From Canna indica (taxonomy: Eukaryota; Streptophyta; Magnoliopsida; Zingiberales; Cannaceae): a stretch of 64,000 bases of DNA. Position numbers and translations under genes: made by a program. Location of the stretch: NCBI GenBank assembly GCA_034359265.1, contig CP136890.1, forward strand, positions 44,676,501 to 44,740,500, given 5' to 3'. The first letter of the stretch is position 1. Each line of letters begins with the position of its first letter. Below the pieces are notes generated by a model. The model worked only from the letters and a program-made list of their open reading frames with translations. It was not told the DNA's origin and ran no database searches. Positions 44,753 through 56,328 of the stretch are shown here, piece by piece.

Positions 44753-44857
44753 AAATGTAAATGGATAGTATATCTATTAATCTATTATATATAATCTTAA
44801 TTTAATTATATTCATATTTGACAGCTATGGTTTGAGAAGTGAATTCCGGAGGAGGAT

Positions 44858-47800
44858 ATGGTCCTCGCAGGATCACCCACCAATGATTACCACCTGCCAC
44901 CCCTGTATCCAGCATCCCTTCGCCGACACACACCATCCCCCCCGCCTCTAGGCACCGTCGACCCTTCACCGACACCCACCAATATCCTCTCGCATGTAGC
45001 CACCGTCCCTTCGCTCGCCAACACCCACCATCCACCCACCTCCGACCACCATCCCTTCAGCCGATCTAGGTCCATCAACATCGAGACATAGGATACGATG
45101 GCCTAATAGAATTATCCCTCCGCCACCCGACGGAGAGTTGTGCAAACTAGTTAGTGTGCGCGGAAAAAGGTAAGTAGATGCATTAATTATTCTTTTTTGT
45201 TGGCCTAAGGTTTTCTACCTTGGTCTTAATCTCAGTTTTGATGATAACAACACATGGAACTAATATTTCATGGAGAATTATTTTTAGGTTCCGTATCAGT
45301 TAGCACTCGACGTCCCCCATCGGAAAAATCAAAGAAATCAAAGAAATCGGCAAGGACGCTCGTCGACGCTCGAGATTCTTCGGGAAGTTAAAGTTCAGGT
45401 CTAGGGTATCTAGTTTATGTTGTAAATCCTCATGATGATGCATAAGAACCCAAAAACCAAACATGAACCCCAAAACATGAAAAATCAGTAAATTAGAAAA
45501 TGACCCTGGAATTCACTAAGCCTAGGGAGCTCCTTGGAGGGCTATATGACCTAGATATTTTCTTGACACAAAAAATGCCGGTAATTGTTCCTTGGGTAAA
45601 AACTAGATAACGAGATATTTTAAAGGATTTTTTTGGAAGCTTTTAGCCTACCCATACTTGACCTGAAAGATAAGAAAATTTTTGTTTTTCGGAAATTTGT
45701 ACAAGACCCCAAAAGTTAGATTTTGATTCTTAAGGATTTTGATTTTTTAGATATTTTTATTGAATCCAAATTGGGGGTAATCCTTATATAACATTTATAT
45801 TTTAAAGTTATTAACTTGAAGTTAATAAATATTATATAAGTAGACTTAGTGAAGACAGAACCCAGAAATGAGCCAAACCAAGCAGTCTGCCTAGTTTCGG
45901 TCGACCGAATGCTGCCAAAAACTGGCAGTAGGAAAGTTTGATCAAATAGTCGACCGAAGTGTGTTATAAAGCGGTAGTATACCTTTGGTCACTTGGTCGG
46001 TCGACCGATAGACCGAACCTGCGATCGGATGGCAGAAACGGCTAGTTTCCTAGCCGTTGAGTTGGGTGTTTCATGCCAACTCTTCATGGCTTATAAATAC
46101 CAAGCCATGGGAGTCTTTCCACCATGATCTATGATTCTATTGAGCCATTCTTGATCATTCTCAAAGCATTTCTTGAGCCATCCCTTTGATAACCCTAGTT
46201 TTCATGATACATCCTTGATCTTGCCTGCAAGCTTTGAACGATTCATCATTGAGGCATCAAGAGGAACTAGGACTCATGTTTGGAGCTAAGTATTTGTTGT
46301 ATTATTTATTTGCTCAATTATTTGTGTATTTTTGTGATTTATTTCATTGTATTTGAGCTTGTAAAGACCTAGGTTGTTAGGTCTTGAAATTGGGTGGTTG
46401 CCTTTGTGTTTGAGGCTTAATTCCACCAGTGTAAACATTGTTTACTAGGATTAGTTGAGTTGTCCCTTAGGGTTGAGTTGGAAGAGTGCTCTCGGTAAGA
46501 AGACGGAGACTTTCGGGTGTGGAAGTGTCTTGGGTTGAGAGTGAGACTCTTCAGGTCAAAGTCCTCATTGTAAGGGAAACAAGATTAATCTAGTAAAGTT
46601 TAGTTTGGAAATCCTAAGCGGAGTGCTTAGGTAGTGGAGTAGCCATTTAGGGCCGAACCACTATAAATAATTGTGTTTGCATTGCTTCTACTTGTGTTTA
46701 TTTCATTATCGTATTTACTTTGCTTCCGTTTGCTACTCAACTTGTAATTTGCCTAAGTAACCAAAGAAACGATTAAAATCGGATTTACGCAAAAAGATTA
46801 GTAAACACACTATTCATCCTCCCTCTAGTGTGGCAATTTCACCAACACTTATAATTTATTTAAAATTCAATATATCATAATATAGAATTGTATTATATTT
46901 GGTGCAGGTTTGAGTAGGAGGATGTTCTTCGTATGATAGCGGGAATGATCCAACGATTCATGCACGGGGCATGGCGTACATGGCCTCACGTGCCCAAGTA
47001 TGCATATGGATTTGTTGTGGCGAGAGTTCTCAGTACGTATATTTAATAAATTAATATTAATTATAAATATTGACCAGTAATAATAAATTTATTTTTTTTG
47101 CAAGCTCATTATACGTGGCCGGAGGATTAGGCCAATTTTGTTGAGAGTGCATGGGAGCGCGTTGCCCGCGCTCGCTACAACGGGCTACTTCACTAGGCCC
47201 GTAAAACCGTGATGGGACAACTAGGGGCCACACACATGGGGAGACTCGGGGACACGGCCCCGAGTGGATTACTACAACTGTGTAGGACCAACTCATTGAG
47301 TGGTGGGCCGTGCCTGAATTGCAATTGGTCTCTTGGACTACGTCGAGAAACCGCATGTTCGTGGGGGACGGCATGGGGGTGTGTCACACTAGTGGCTTCG
47401 TGTCTTTTGCTGTGCATGAGCGTCGCATGGTATGTATAATTTCATTACTTTTAATTAAATTATATAATGTATACAATTATACTATTGTATTTCTTTTCTA
47501 ATGTTAGACGAGGGTGCAGGAGGATGGCACCGTCCACTACCCCTTGCTGATGGAGGTGTTTGAACGCACTCATCATCGGCGACATGGGGCGGGGGAGTAC
47601 GTTGATAGGAGGGCCGCGGACATCCTGCTAAGTATATATATTTGGTTTACGAAATTTTTATTTAGTCTATATATGGAGTATTTAAAAAATAAACTCATGT
47701 AGGAGGCATACACGAGGACCATCACCCAGCGCGGAGGAACGCCACAGGACATTGACCCTGTAGTGTGGGTCGATGCTGCATGTGGTTGGGAGCACGGTCG

Positions 47801-48144
47801 TGTTTATGGCTTTGTCGACAATGGCCATGCACAAGCCGTGTTAGGACCACTTGGGGCACCAACCCCTCCCGTTGCGGGTGAGCGACCGTCCACATCACGG
47901 ACGCAGGACCAAAGCCGGATAGTAGCCTTGGAGTTAGAGCTTACACAATAGAGACAGGCTATGAAGGAGCAAAGACGGATGATGGATAACATGCAGGCAC
48001 TCCTGACTCAGATTCCATCTCACTCCGGCATTCCTATACCTCAAATGTTCGAGCCGTCCTACTCGATCCAGCTAATACTCCCGACCCAGTCTCTATCGAC
48101 TTTGTCATCTCATGTTCCATCGCCTCCACTGCCTCCACCGTAGC
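44858..48144 (+). pseudogene. CACTA TnpA-like gene (Ptta/En/Spm type), split
   Basis: Probable exons: a Pro-rich frame at 44858-45088; 46906-47035 (MIQRFMHGAWRTWPHVPKY); 47103-47440, ending SFAVHERRM in a shifted frame; 47508-47640 (HYPLLMEVFERTHHRR...EYVDRRAADI), the core of the transposase_24 family; and 47701-48144, with GRVYGFVDN then a Gln/Met-rich coiled coil and Pro-rich tail. AT-rich gaps between them look like introns. TnpA-like proteins bind subterminal repeats and help TNP2. Stops occur at about 47130, 47192 and 47950. The first intron hosts a copia LTR. Confidence 0.68.
45198..46847 (+). repeat. Copia type 1 LTR inside the CACTA element
   Basis: From TGTTGGCCTAAGG to CAATTTCACCAACA, 1650 bp, long subtype. 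TATA box at 46092-46099, dyads at about 45900-46030, U5 pattern near 46620-46670. Flanks TTTTT and CTTAT do not give a convincing duplication. No internal region is attached, so it is probably a solo LTR. Confidence 0.82.
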
Positions 48145-48335
48145 CGTGAGATTTTGGTTTATTATATTTTTATTATATTTTGATACTTGATACTTGTTAG
48201 ACTCCGTTTGAGGCTTAGATACTTGATAGTTGTTTATATACTTTAGGTTTGATATTTTTATACTTGTTTGCCTCCGTTTGAGGTTTAGATACTTGATATT
48301 TATATACTTTAGTTTTAATATTTGATACTTGTTTG

Positions 48336-48906
48336 TAGGGCTGTCCAAAATTCGGGTTACACTGAACCGAACCGAAAATCCGAACCAAATTATTCGGTTC
48401 GATTCAGTTTGACCCGAACCAAACCTGAACACTTGTATTCGGTTCGGATTTGGTTTTTGAATTATGGGAACCGACCCGCAAGGACCCAAAGGACTTCTTG
48501 GTCCAATCGATAATGTGTTGGTCTAGAAAACTAAAGGTTTTGGATTCGATTCTCAATTGTGTCAAGTTGAATTTTTTATTTTATTTTATAGATTTCCAAG
48601 GAATCAAATTTCACATCAATTCTTAATTAATTTTAGTAGTAAAAGTATTTTTTTAAAAATAAGAAAAAAAAATTCCAACTTCATGTGAGAAAAATAGAAA
48701 ATTGAAAAAAAAGCATGTCAATAAGAAAAATGAAAAAAAATAAAATTTCGGTTTTTTCAGGTTGGAAATCGAACCGAACCGAATAATTTCTGTTCGGGTT
48801 AAATCGGTTTAGGAACATTCGGTTCAGGTTCGGGTTGAAATTTTAGTAGGAAAAACAATTCGGTTTGGTTTAGTTCGGTTCGGTTTGAACCTAATGGACA
48901 ACCCTA
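48336..48906. mobile_element. hAT-type MITE with GGTTCGGTTCGG arrays
   Basis: Ends TAGGGCTGTCCA and (inverted) TAGGGTTGTCCA, flanked by a perfect 8-bp duplication CTTGTTTG (48328-48335, 48907-48914). 571 bp, non-coding. Both arms consist of direct and inverted GGTTCGG/CCGAACC motifs around an AT-rich centre, the same plan as the MITE at 15998-16515 with a different core motif. Confidence 0.87.
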
Positions 48907-49099
48907 CTTGTTTGCCTCCATTTGAGGCTTGGATTGATGATATTTAAGTAAAAATCGTGTGGTTGGTTATATTTGTATGTGTAAGATGTTTTGTGGTTGT
49001 AAATTGTGGTTGTAAACTGGTTATAAATAGATTGTATTGTGTGAATATATATTGTTCTATACAAAAATTTCCAAAATTTTAATAATTTTCAAATATAAC

Positions 49100-49467
49100 A
49101 TTAGCGACGCCTTACCCATGGGTGACCGTCACTAGGTTGTCGCCAAAAGCGTATCGTAACTGGCTGATGGCATGGGTAGCACCAAATATCATGGTTTTTA
49201 ATAATATCACCGACGGCTCCTAGCCGCGGCTGATAATTAAATCTCAGCGATAGCCATCTCGGCCGTCACTAATGAGTTTAAATCAGCGATAGCATGTGCG
49301 GCTGTCTCTGATACTTACTTGGGATGGCCACCCCGCGCCGTCACAAATTATCTAAGACACAGACATAAGCGATGACCTTTTGTCATGGCCCACTCCGTCC
49401 TTGATAGTCGTCACCGACTGTTCACCAACAGTATGAGCTGTCGATGACAACAACTATTCTAGGAGTG
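49100..49467 (+). repeat. CACTA right subterminal repeats and terminus
   Basis: Five to six degenerate units built around GCGA(C/T)GGCC and its inverse (CCGTC), each a short foldback, followed by the terminus at 49451-49467. Such arrays are the TnpA binding region in CACTA elements. Confidence 0.65.
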
Positions 49468-50677
49468 CATGTTAGACTATGTCAAACCACATAACTCCTC
49501 ATGTAGGAATCCACGGTGACATCAGGTCGGAGGACTAACGTTTCACTACCATTGTGAGATATATTGATCAACGTAGTATTCTCACGGTGGGCCTGTCCAA
49601 GACCATGTTCTCCAATGTGTGTCTCTGATTTGACTTTAATATCACATATTCATAACCAGTAAAACATGATCATCGTCAATCAGACTGCATACTAGTCTTC
49701 ATTCATTACCATTCCAATGATAATGACCGACTAGGGGCAATTTAGAATAGGATTTCAACTATCTTGGGATTTTACTAGAAAGTCTCGTACTTGATGACCA
49801 TTAGGAAAAATAAGTCTTTTAACAAGATAAATGTGCTCATAATATATAACAAGATAAAACAAGTGTTCCATTGAAAAGGAAAGCAACAATAACAATAAGA
49901 TTCCATTGTCCTGGGGAGCACTACTAACAATCTCCCAATTGCACTAGGCCCAATCATCCATGTATCTCATACCCAATTATCTAGAATGGCTATCATGCTT
50001 TGACTACGGGAGTGGTTTAGTCAATGGATCAACAACATTATCATCAATATGTACTTTGCATATCTTCACATCTCCCTCTCAATGATCTCTTGAATGAGAT
50101 GAAAACGTATGAGAATGTGTTTGGATCGCTGGTGCGATATGGGTTTCTTAGCCTCCGCAATGGCTCCATTGTTGTCACAATAGAGATCCATTGGGTTTGA
50201 GAAACTAGGAACAACACCCAATCCAGAGATGAACTTCCTAATCCAAACGGCCTCCTTAGCTGCCTACGAGGCAACTATGTACTCGACCTCTGTAGTAGAA
50301 TCGGCCACAATATCTTGCTTTGAACTTTTCCAGCTAATTCTACCTCCATCAAACTAAACACAAAACCTGATTGTGATCTAAAATCATCTATGTCAGACTG
50401 GAAGCTAGCATCACTGTAACCACTTATAATTGGCTCACCTTCCAATCCTCCTTAAACCAAGAAGACATCCTTAGTCCTTCTTAACTACTTAAGAATGCTC
50501 TTGACTGCTGTCCAATGACACTCATTGGGATCTGACTAGTATCTAGTAGTCATGCTCAATGCATATGAGACATCTGGTCGAGTACATAACATGGCATACA
50601 TGACAAATCTGATAGAAGACGCAAACGAGATCTAGCTCATGCGCACTCGTTCATCCTGTGTAGTAGGACTCTGAGAC
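49468..50677 (-). pseudogene. Copia 3' end: RNase H, purine tract, LTR fragment
   Basis: Broken minus-strand frames read the C-terminus of a copia polyprotein: YAMLCTRPDVSYALS (about 50590-50545), HWTAVKSILKYLRR (50523-50480), SDASF (about 50410), and a DPLTKPLP-type end (about 50020). Then come a purine-rich ATTGGGAGAT and an LTR start TGTTAGTAG at 49929, running down to about 49468. The motifs differ from the Sirevirus-type pol in this window, so it is another copia lineage. The frame is full of stops. It is cut on one side by the LTR at 50678 and on the other by the CACTA terminus. Confidence 0.78.
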
Positions 50678-52329
50678 TGTTGGCCTAAGGTTGTTGGCTA
50701 AGGTTTTCTACCTTGGTCTTAATCTCGGTTTTGATGATAACAAATATGGAACTAATGTTTCATTGAGAAATCTTTCAAGTTCCATATTGGATAGTGCACG
50801 ACGTCCTCGATCGAAAATATCGAAGAAATCGAGAAATCGGAAGGACGTTGGTCATCGCGCTCGGATTCTTCGAGAAGTTAGAGTTTAGATTTAGGGTGTC
50901 TAGATAAAATGTAAATCCTCATGGTGATGCAAAGAAACCCAAAAACCTAACCTGAACCCCAAAACATGAAAAACCCGAAAACCGCCCTAAAACTCACTAA
51001 GCCTAGGGAGCTCCTTGGAGGGCTAAATGACCTAGATACTTTCTTGACATAAAAAATAGCGGTAATTGTTCCTTCGGTTAAAATTATATAACGAGGTATT
51101 TTTAAGGATTTTTTGGAAGCCTTTAGCCTACCCATAATTGACCCGAAAGATTATAAAATTTTCGTTTTCTGAAAATTTGTACTAGACCCCAAAAACTACA
51201 TTTTGATTGTTAAGGATTTTGATTTTTTAGATATTTTTATTGAATCCAAATGGGGGGTAATCCTTATATAACATTTATGTTTTAAAGTTATTAACTTAAA
51301 GTTGGTAGTAGCCAATTCGGTCGACCGAAGTGTGCCAAAAATTGGCTGTGGCTACTTTGGTCGACCGAACAACAGAGGAGCCAGTTCATGATTAAGTTGG
51401 TCGACCATCTGATCGACTGAACAGTGTGGCAAAAGCGCAAAAAGCCAGCGGTCGCTGGGCAGTAGATCGATCGACCGACCAACGATCGACCGACAATCGA
51501 CCGAATGGCGGAAAATGGCAAGATTTCGTGCCATTTAGCGCTGCTTCACCCGATCTTTCACCTTGGTTCTATAAATACCTAAGCCTAAGCATTCCTTAAG
51601 AAACTTTGATCACTCATATACTTCATTGAGCCATCCTTGATCAATTCCAAGCTTCCATTGAGCCATTACTTGGAAAACCCCTAGTTTGATCTCTCATTCC
51701 TTGATATAGCCTTCAAAGCTTCATCGATCCATCACCTTGAGGCATTAAGAGGACTAGGGAGTTTGTTGTGGAGCTAAGTATCTTATTGTATTATTTATTG
51801 CTCCATTTAGTGTTGTATTTTCTTGTTTATCTCTTTGTATTTGAGCTTGTAAGAAGACCTAGTGTTAGGTCTTGTGTGTAAGTTGTTACCTTGGTGTAGA
51901 AGGTGTAGAGCCACTTGTGTAAACATAGTTTACTAGGATTAGTTGAGTTTTCCTTTAGGGTTGAGGTGGAAGAGTGCTCTCGATAAGAAGGCAGAGATTT
52001 CTGGGTGTGGAAGTACCTTAGGTTGAGAGTGAGACTCTTCGGGTCAAAGTCCTCTGTGTAAGGGAATCAATTTAATCTAGTAAACTTAGTTTGGAAATCC
52101 TAAGCGGGGTGCTTTGGTAGTGGAGTTGGCATTGGGCCCGAACCACTATAAATCTCTGTGTTAGCATTGTATCTTTGTTTGTATTTAATTGGTTTACTTT
52201 TGCTTCCCCGTCTAGTCGTTAAACTGTGATTTGCCTAAATAATCTAAGAAACGATTAAACCAAAATTAGGCAACAAGATTTAGATAACACACTATTCACC
52301 CCCCCTCTAGTGTGTCATTTCACCCAACA
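50678..52329 (+). repeat. Copia type 1 LTR at the left of F
   Basis: TGTTGGCCTAAGGT is followed at once by TGTTGGCTAAGGT, so the LTR tip is duplicated. Ends TTTCACCCAACA at 52329. Dyads at 51315-51515, TATA box at 51570-51577. A degenerate primer site TTTCGTATCAGAGC follows. Confidence 0.84.
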
Positions 52330-52397
52330 TTTCGTATCAGAGCGGGTCGTGGATTGAGATTTCACCATATCGTCTACATCTTGCCTCGATCCGAACA

Positions 52398-53600
52398 ATG
52401 GCACTAGAGAGTGCAGCATCTATACCACCTAGGTTCGATGAGTCTAATTTTGGTCTTTGGAATAGTAGAATGTATACTTTCCTAAAGACTCAAGGATTAG
52501 GTATATTTGACATGGTAAAGACAAGATATATTGAACATAAGGAAAACATGAATGCATGGAGCCAAGAACAAGTTAAATTGTTTGAATTAAATGGTAAAAC
52601 AACACATCTTCTTTATTGCACATTTTCAAATGATATACTTGGAAAGGTTATGCATTGTTCTTCCGCATTTGATATTTGGGCAACATTAAACATGCTTTAT
52701 GATTATGCAAAAACCGAGGAGCTTATTACTTTAAAAGAAGGAGGTGATGACAATTGTCATACCTCTAGTTTTAATGAAGTTTTTGATGCCCAAAGCTCAT
52801 CTAGTCAAAGGAACACCAAAAATCGGAGAAGAAAGCTAAGGTGTTTCCTTTGTCAAGAAAAGGGACATAAAAAGAGTAATTGTCCCCACTTGAAGAAAAG
52901 GACCAAGAAGAGGAATACTTCCAAGTCCACCTCTGAATCTAGTGGAACATCTTTTTCTCATGATGATGAAGTCACATCTCAAATATGCCTCATGGGTTTC
53001 CGGAATGAGGTAAAATCTTCTACTTCTAGTCAGGTTAAAAATCTTGATAGTGATAATGATGATAGTAGCTCTAATTCTTTAGGTATGTCTTATGATGAGC
53101 TATTAGAAGAATCTATGAAGATGTATGCCATGCTTATGAAATCAAATAAGGAAAATAGAAAAATCAAGAAAGAAAACTTGAAGCTTGTCAATCATGTGCA
53201 TGAGTTGAAGAGTGAAAATGAGAAATTAAAACTAGCATGATTGATCCTTGCCATGATACATTAACTCTAGAAGTTAATGACTTGAAACTTGAAAATGAGG
53301 TTTTGAAAAATAGATTGAAGTCTACAAACAATGATTTGAAAAATGATTCAAAAATTGAGATTTAAAATTTGAAAGTAAAGAATTCAAAAATTATGAATGA
53401 AAATTGTATACTAAAATCTCAATTGAATGCTTTGTATCAATCTATTGATACATTAAAAAATGATGTTGTGTTCTTAAGTAGGAAGGTTAATGATTTGTCA
53501 AATGGTTCATCATTTAAGAATTTTAGTAGAAATGGTGTTTTTAACAAGAATTCTCATGCTCATGTTAATTCTTATGTTAGGCATCCTACATTTAAACCTC
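52398..53600 (+). pseudogene. Type 1 gag, N-terminal part, in F
   Basis: Frame starts at ATG 52398 (RFDESNFGLWNSRMYTFLKTQG) and is open for 280 codons. It includes an N-terminal gag domain, zinc knuckle CFLCQEKGHKKSNC (about 52844-52885), a basic stretch, a Ser-rich linker and the start of a coiled coil. A stop at 53238-53240 and others near 53363 break it, and the coil continues to about 53600. There it switches to another gag (WKLLETTHEGTSQ). Confidence 0.83.
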
Positions 53601-54936
53601 ACGTGGAAGCTCCTAGAGACCACCCATGAAGGGACTTCACAAGTAAAAGAATCCAAAATTAACTTACTCATGCATGATTATGAAATGTTTAAGATGCTTT
53701 CACATGAGTCCATTGATGCCATGCATGCTAGATTTCAAAATATTACAAATGGCTTAGCTAACCTTGGCAGAGAAATAAAGGAAGAGGAGAAGGTAAGGAA
53801 GCTCCTCCGTTCCATTCCAAAATCTTGGGAGCCCAAAGTGACAGCCATCATGGAAGCCAAGGATTTGAGCACTTTGAAGATCATCGAGCTCATTGGGTCT
53901 CTCATGACACAAGAGACCCACATGAAGCAATACCAAGAGGAAGATGCCCCCAAAGGCAATACCATTGCCTTAAAAGCTTCATATCGAGCAAAAGAGTCAT
54001 CGTCATCCGAGGAAGAGACAGATGATTTTAAAGAAATGGCGATGCTCGCAAGAAGATTTATGAGCTTCATGAGGGGAGGCATGAGGAAGGGAAGAGGAGG
54101 CTACACTTGCTACCATTGCAACAAGACTGGGCACCTAAGGAAGGATTGCCCACTTCTCAAGATGTCCTCCACCTCCAACCCTCACAAAAAGGAAGAATAC
54201 AAGAAGAAGAAGAAGGCAATGATGGCCACGTGGGATGAAAACGAGGCCTCATTGAGTGAAGAAGAAGGAAAGAGTGAAAAGGCAAACCTTTGCTTAATGG
54301 CAAAGGATGATGAGGTAAGATTTATTTTTGGTGAAGTTTCATTTACTCAAGAAGAGATAGAAAATGAATTTGAGCAAATGCATGATGAATTCAATGCCAT
54401 TAGGAGAAAATTTAGAGATCTCAAAAAGGACAATAGATCTTTAGAACTTGAGAATGATAGTCTATTACTTTCATGCAATGCCTTAAGTAAAGAAATAGAC
54501 ACCCTTAAGGAAGAGACATGAACCCTAGATAAAGCTAAGAAGGACTTAGAGATTGACAACCAAAAATTAGAAAATGAAAACAAGTATTTAAGTGATCAAG
54601 TAGAGCATCTGAATGGTAGCATGCTAATATTAAAAATGGAACTTTGCATGCTTAATGAAAAAATGACAACCATCCAAAATGCCATGCCAAAGGTTGTCCA
54701 TAAAAAGAAATCATCACAATTTCATGCTCACACACACACTAAAAGAAAATTTAATGGAAATTGCTTTTCGTGTGGCATATTTGGCCATGTGGCCAAGGAT
54801 TGTGCATTGAGAAGGAACCCACATGCAAGATTTACATGGGTTCCCAAATTGACTAACACTCAAGGACCCAATAAAATTTGGGTACCTAAGAAAGTTTCTT
54901 TTCCTTTTGTAGATGGAGAAGCATCCTCAACCAAGT
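53601..54936 (+). pseudogene. Sirevirus-type gag (UBN2 domain and knuckles)
   Basis: The frame through 54521 reads HDYEMFKMLSHESIDAMHARF, LGREIKEEEKVRKLLRSIPKSW, VTAIMEAKDLSTL and LIGSLMTQE, the UBN2/gag-polypeptide core of copia gag. A zinc knuckle CYHCNKTGHLRKDC (54113-54154), an acidic Lys-rich coil, a stop at 54519-54521, more coil and a second knuckle CFSCGIFGHVAKDC (about 54764-54805) follow, then PNKIWVPKK. It ends at 54936, overlapping the protease frame, so pol would need a frameshift. Gag forms the virus-like particle. Confidence 0.86.
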
Positions 54937-56290
54937 AGAAGCACTTGGATAATGGATAACGGTTGCTCAAACCACATGACGGGTGACATCAATTTATTTG
55001 CAACCCTATCAAGTAAAGATGGTGGGCATGTCACATTTGGAGACAATGCCAAAGGTAAGATTATTGGCATTGGTGACATAGGTATACTCCCTTACCCATG
55101 CATTACGCATGTTCTATTAGTTGATGGGTTAAAACATAATTTGATTAGCATATCACAATTATGTGACAATGGATACACAATTATTTTTGAAGCATCCAAA
55201 TGTATCATTAGAAGTGCACCATCAAATGATATCATGTTTATTGGAAATAGGCAAGAAAATATATACACCTTAGAATTAAATGTCTTGCCAAATCCTCATG
55301 TTAGATGCTTAGTTGCCATGGAGAATGACTCTTGGTTGTGGCATAGAAGGCTAGGACATGCTAGCATGAGCCTCATCCAAGAGATATCTAGGAAAGAACT
55401 AGTTAAAGGCTTACACAAGATAAAATTTGAAAAAGACAATCTTTGTGATGCATGTCAACTAGGTAAGCATGTTAAATCTTCATTTCATAGCATTAGTCAT
55501 GTTAGTACATCTAGAATTCTTGAGTTTGTGCACATGGATCTCTTTAGTCCACGTGATGTAGCTAGTCTAGGTGGAAAACTATATTGTTATGTATTAGTTG
55601 ATGATTTTTCTAGATTTACATGGGTTTTCTTTTTGGCCAAGAAAAATGAAACTTTTGAGTTTTTCAAAAAGTTTGCAAAGAAAGTTTCAAATGAAAAAGG
55701 AGTATCATTTTTGAAAATTAGAAGTGGCAATGGAGGGGAGTTTAAAAATGAAAATTTTTCCGAGTTTTGTGATGATTTGGGTATTGAACATAGCTTTTCT
55801 TCCCCTAGGACCCCTCAACAAAATGGGGTGGTTGAAATGAAGAATAGAACTTTACAAGAAATGGCTAGGACCATGCTATGCGAAAATAATTTGCCTAAGT
55901 ATTTTTGGGCCGAAGCCATAAATACCTCTTGCTATGTTCTTAACTGAGTTTTACTGAGACCAAAAATTAAGAAAACACCTTTTGAGCTTTGGAATGGTAA
56001 AATCCCAAATGTTGGATATTTTCATGTTTTTGGATGCAAATGTTTTATATGAAATACCAAGGAGAATTTAGAAAAATTTGATTCTAAATCCGATGAAGGA
56101 ATTTTCCTAGGTTACTCCATAATTTCTAAAGCATATAGAGTTTACAATCGTAGAAATGTGAAGATTGTGAATGTAGGTGAGAAACTTGAGGATCTCACAC
56201 TTCATGATAAAGAAGTGGAGGATGAAGATAATGAGGATACCCAACATGAAATACCTCCATCCTCAAACCTCCCTCAAGTTGAAGATGAAT
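54913..56290 (+). pseudogene. Copia F protease and integrase
   Basis: Open from 54913 to 55947. The protease motif is DNGCSNHMTGD, where the usual DSG triad has Asn. GAG-pre-integrase WLWHRRLGHASM with CDACQLGKH gives the HHCC zinc site (55330-55480). In the integrase core the first Asp is in HMDLF (about 55533), the second is Gly (IRSGNGGEF, about 55726) and the third is the Glu of NGVVEMKNR (about 55836). Loss of the second Asp would abolish strand transfer. A stop at 55945-55947 precedes the C-terminal region (ELWNGKIPNVGYFHVFG), which has a further stop at 56050. Confidence 0.88.
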
Positions 56291-56328
56291 AAGAAGAAGC
56301 TCTACCACCTCTCCCTAAAGGATATCGA

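Larger units (their letters stand above)
40737..49467 (+). mobile_element. CACTA (En/Spm) element, degenerate, left end not found
   Basis: Contains TNP2-like transposase (41195-44752) and a TnpA-like gene (44858-48144) in the usual order, then a right end with subterminal repeats (49100-49440) and a terminal CACTCCTAGAATAGTTG (reverse of 49451-49467), a mutated CACTA terminus. No left terminus is recognisable before 41195. A copia LTR (45198-46847) and a hAT MITE (48336-48906) are inserted. Confidence 0.75.

Noticed and set aside
44858..45091. Free-standing Pro-rich plant gene
   Set aside because: Its place after TNP2 and before TnpA-like exons makes it more likely the first exon of the CACTA second gene; Pro-rich composition alone is not evidence of a host gene.
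45193..46852. Target duplication around the copia LTR in the CACTA element
   Set aside because: Flanks TTTTT and CTTAT do not match, so a clean insertion could not be shown.
48034..48489. 151-codon minus-strand frame
   Set aside because: It spans the CACTA gene end and the start of the hAT MITE; its NRI/FGF-rich part is only the MITE motif array read through.
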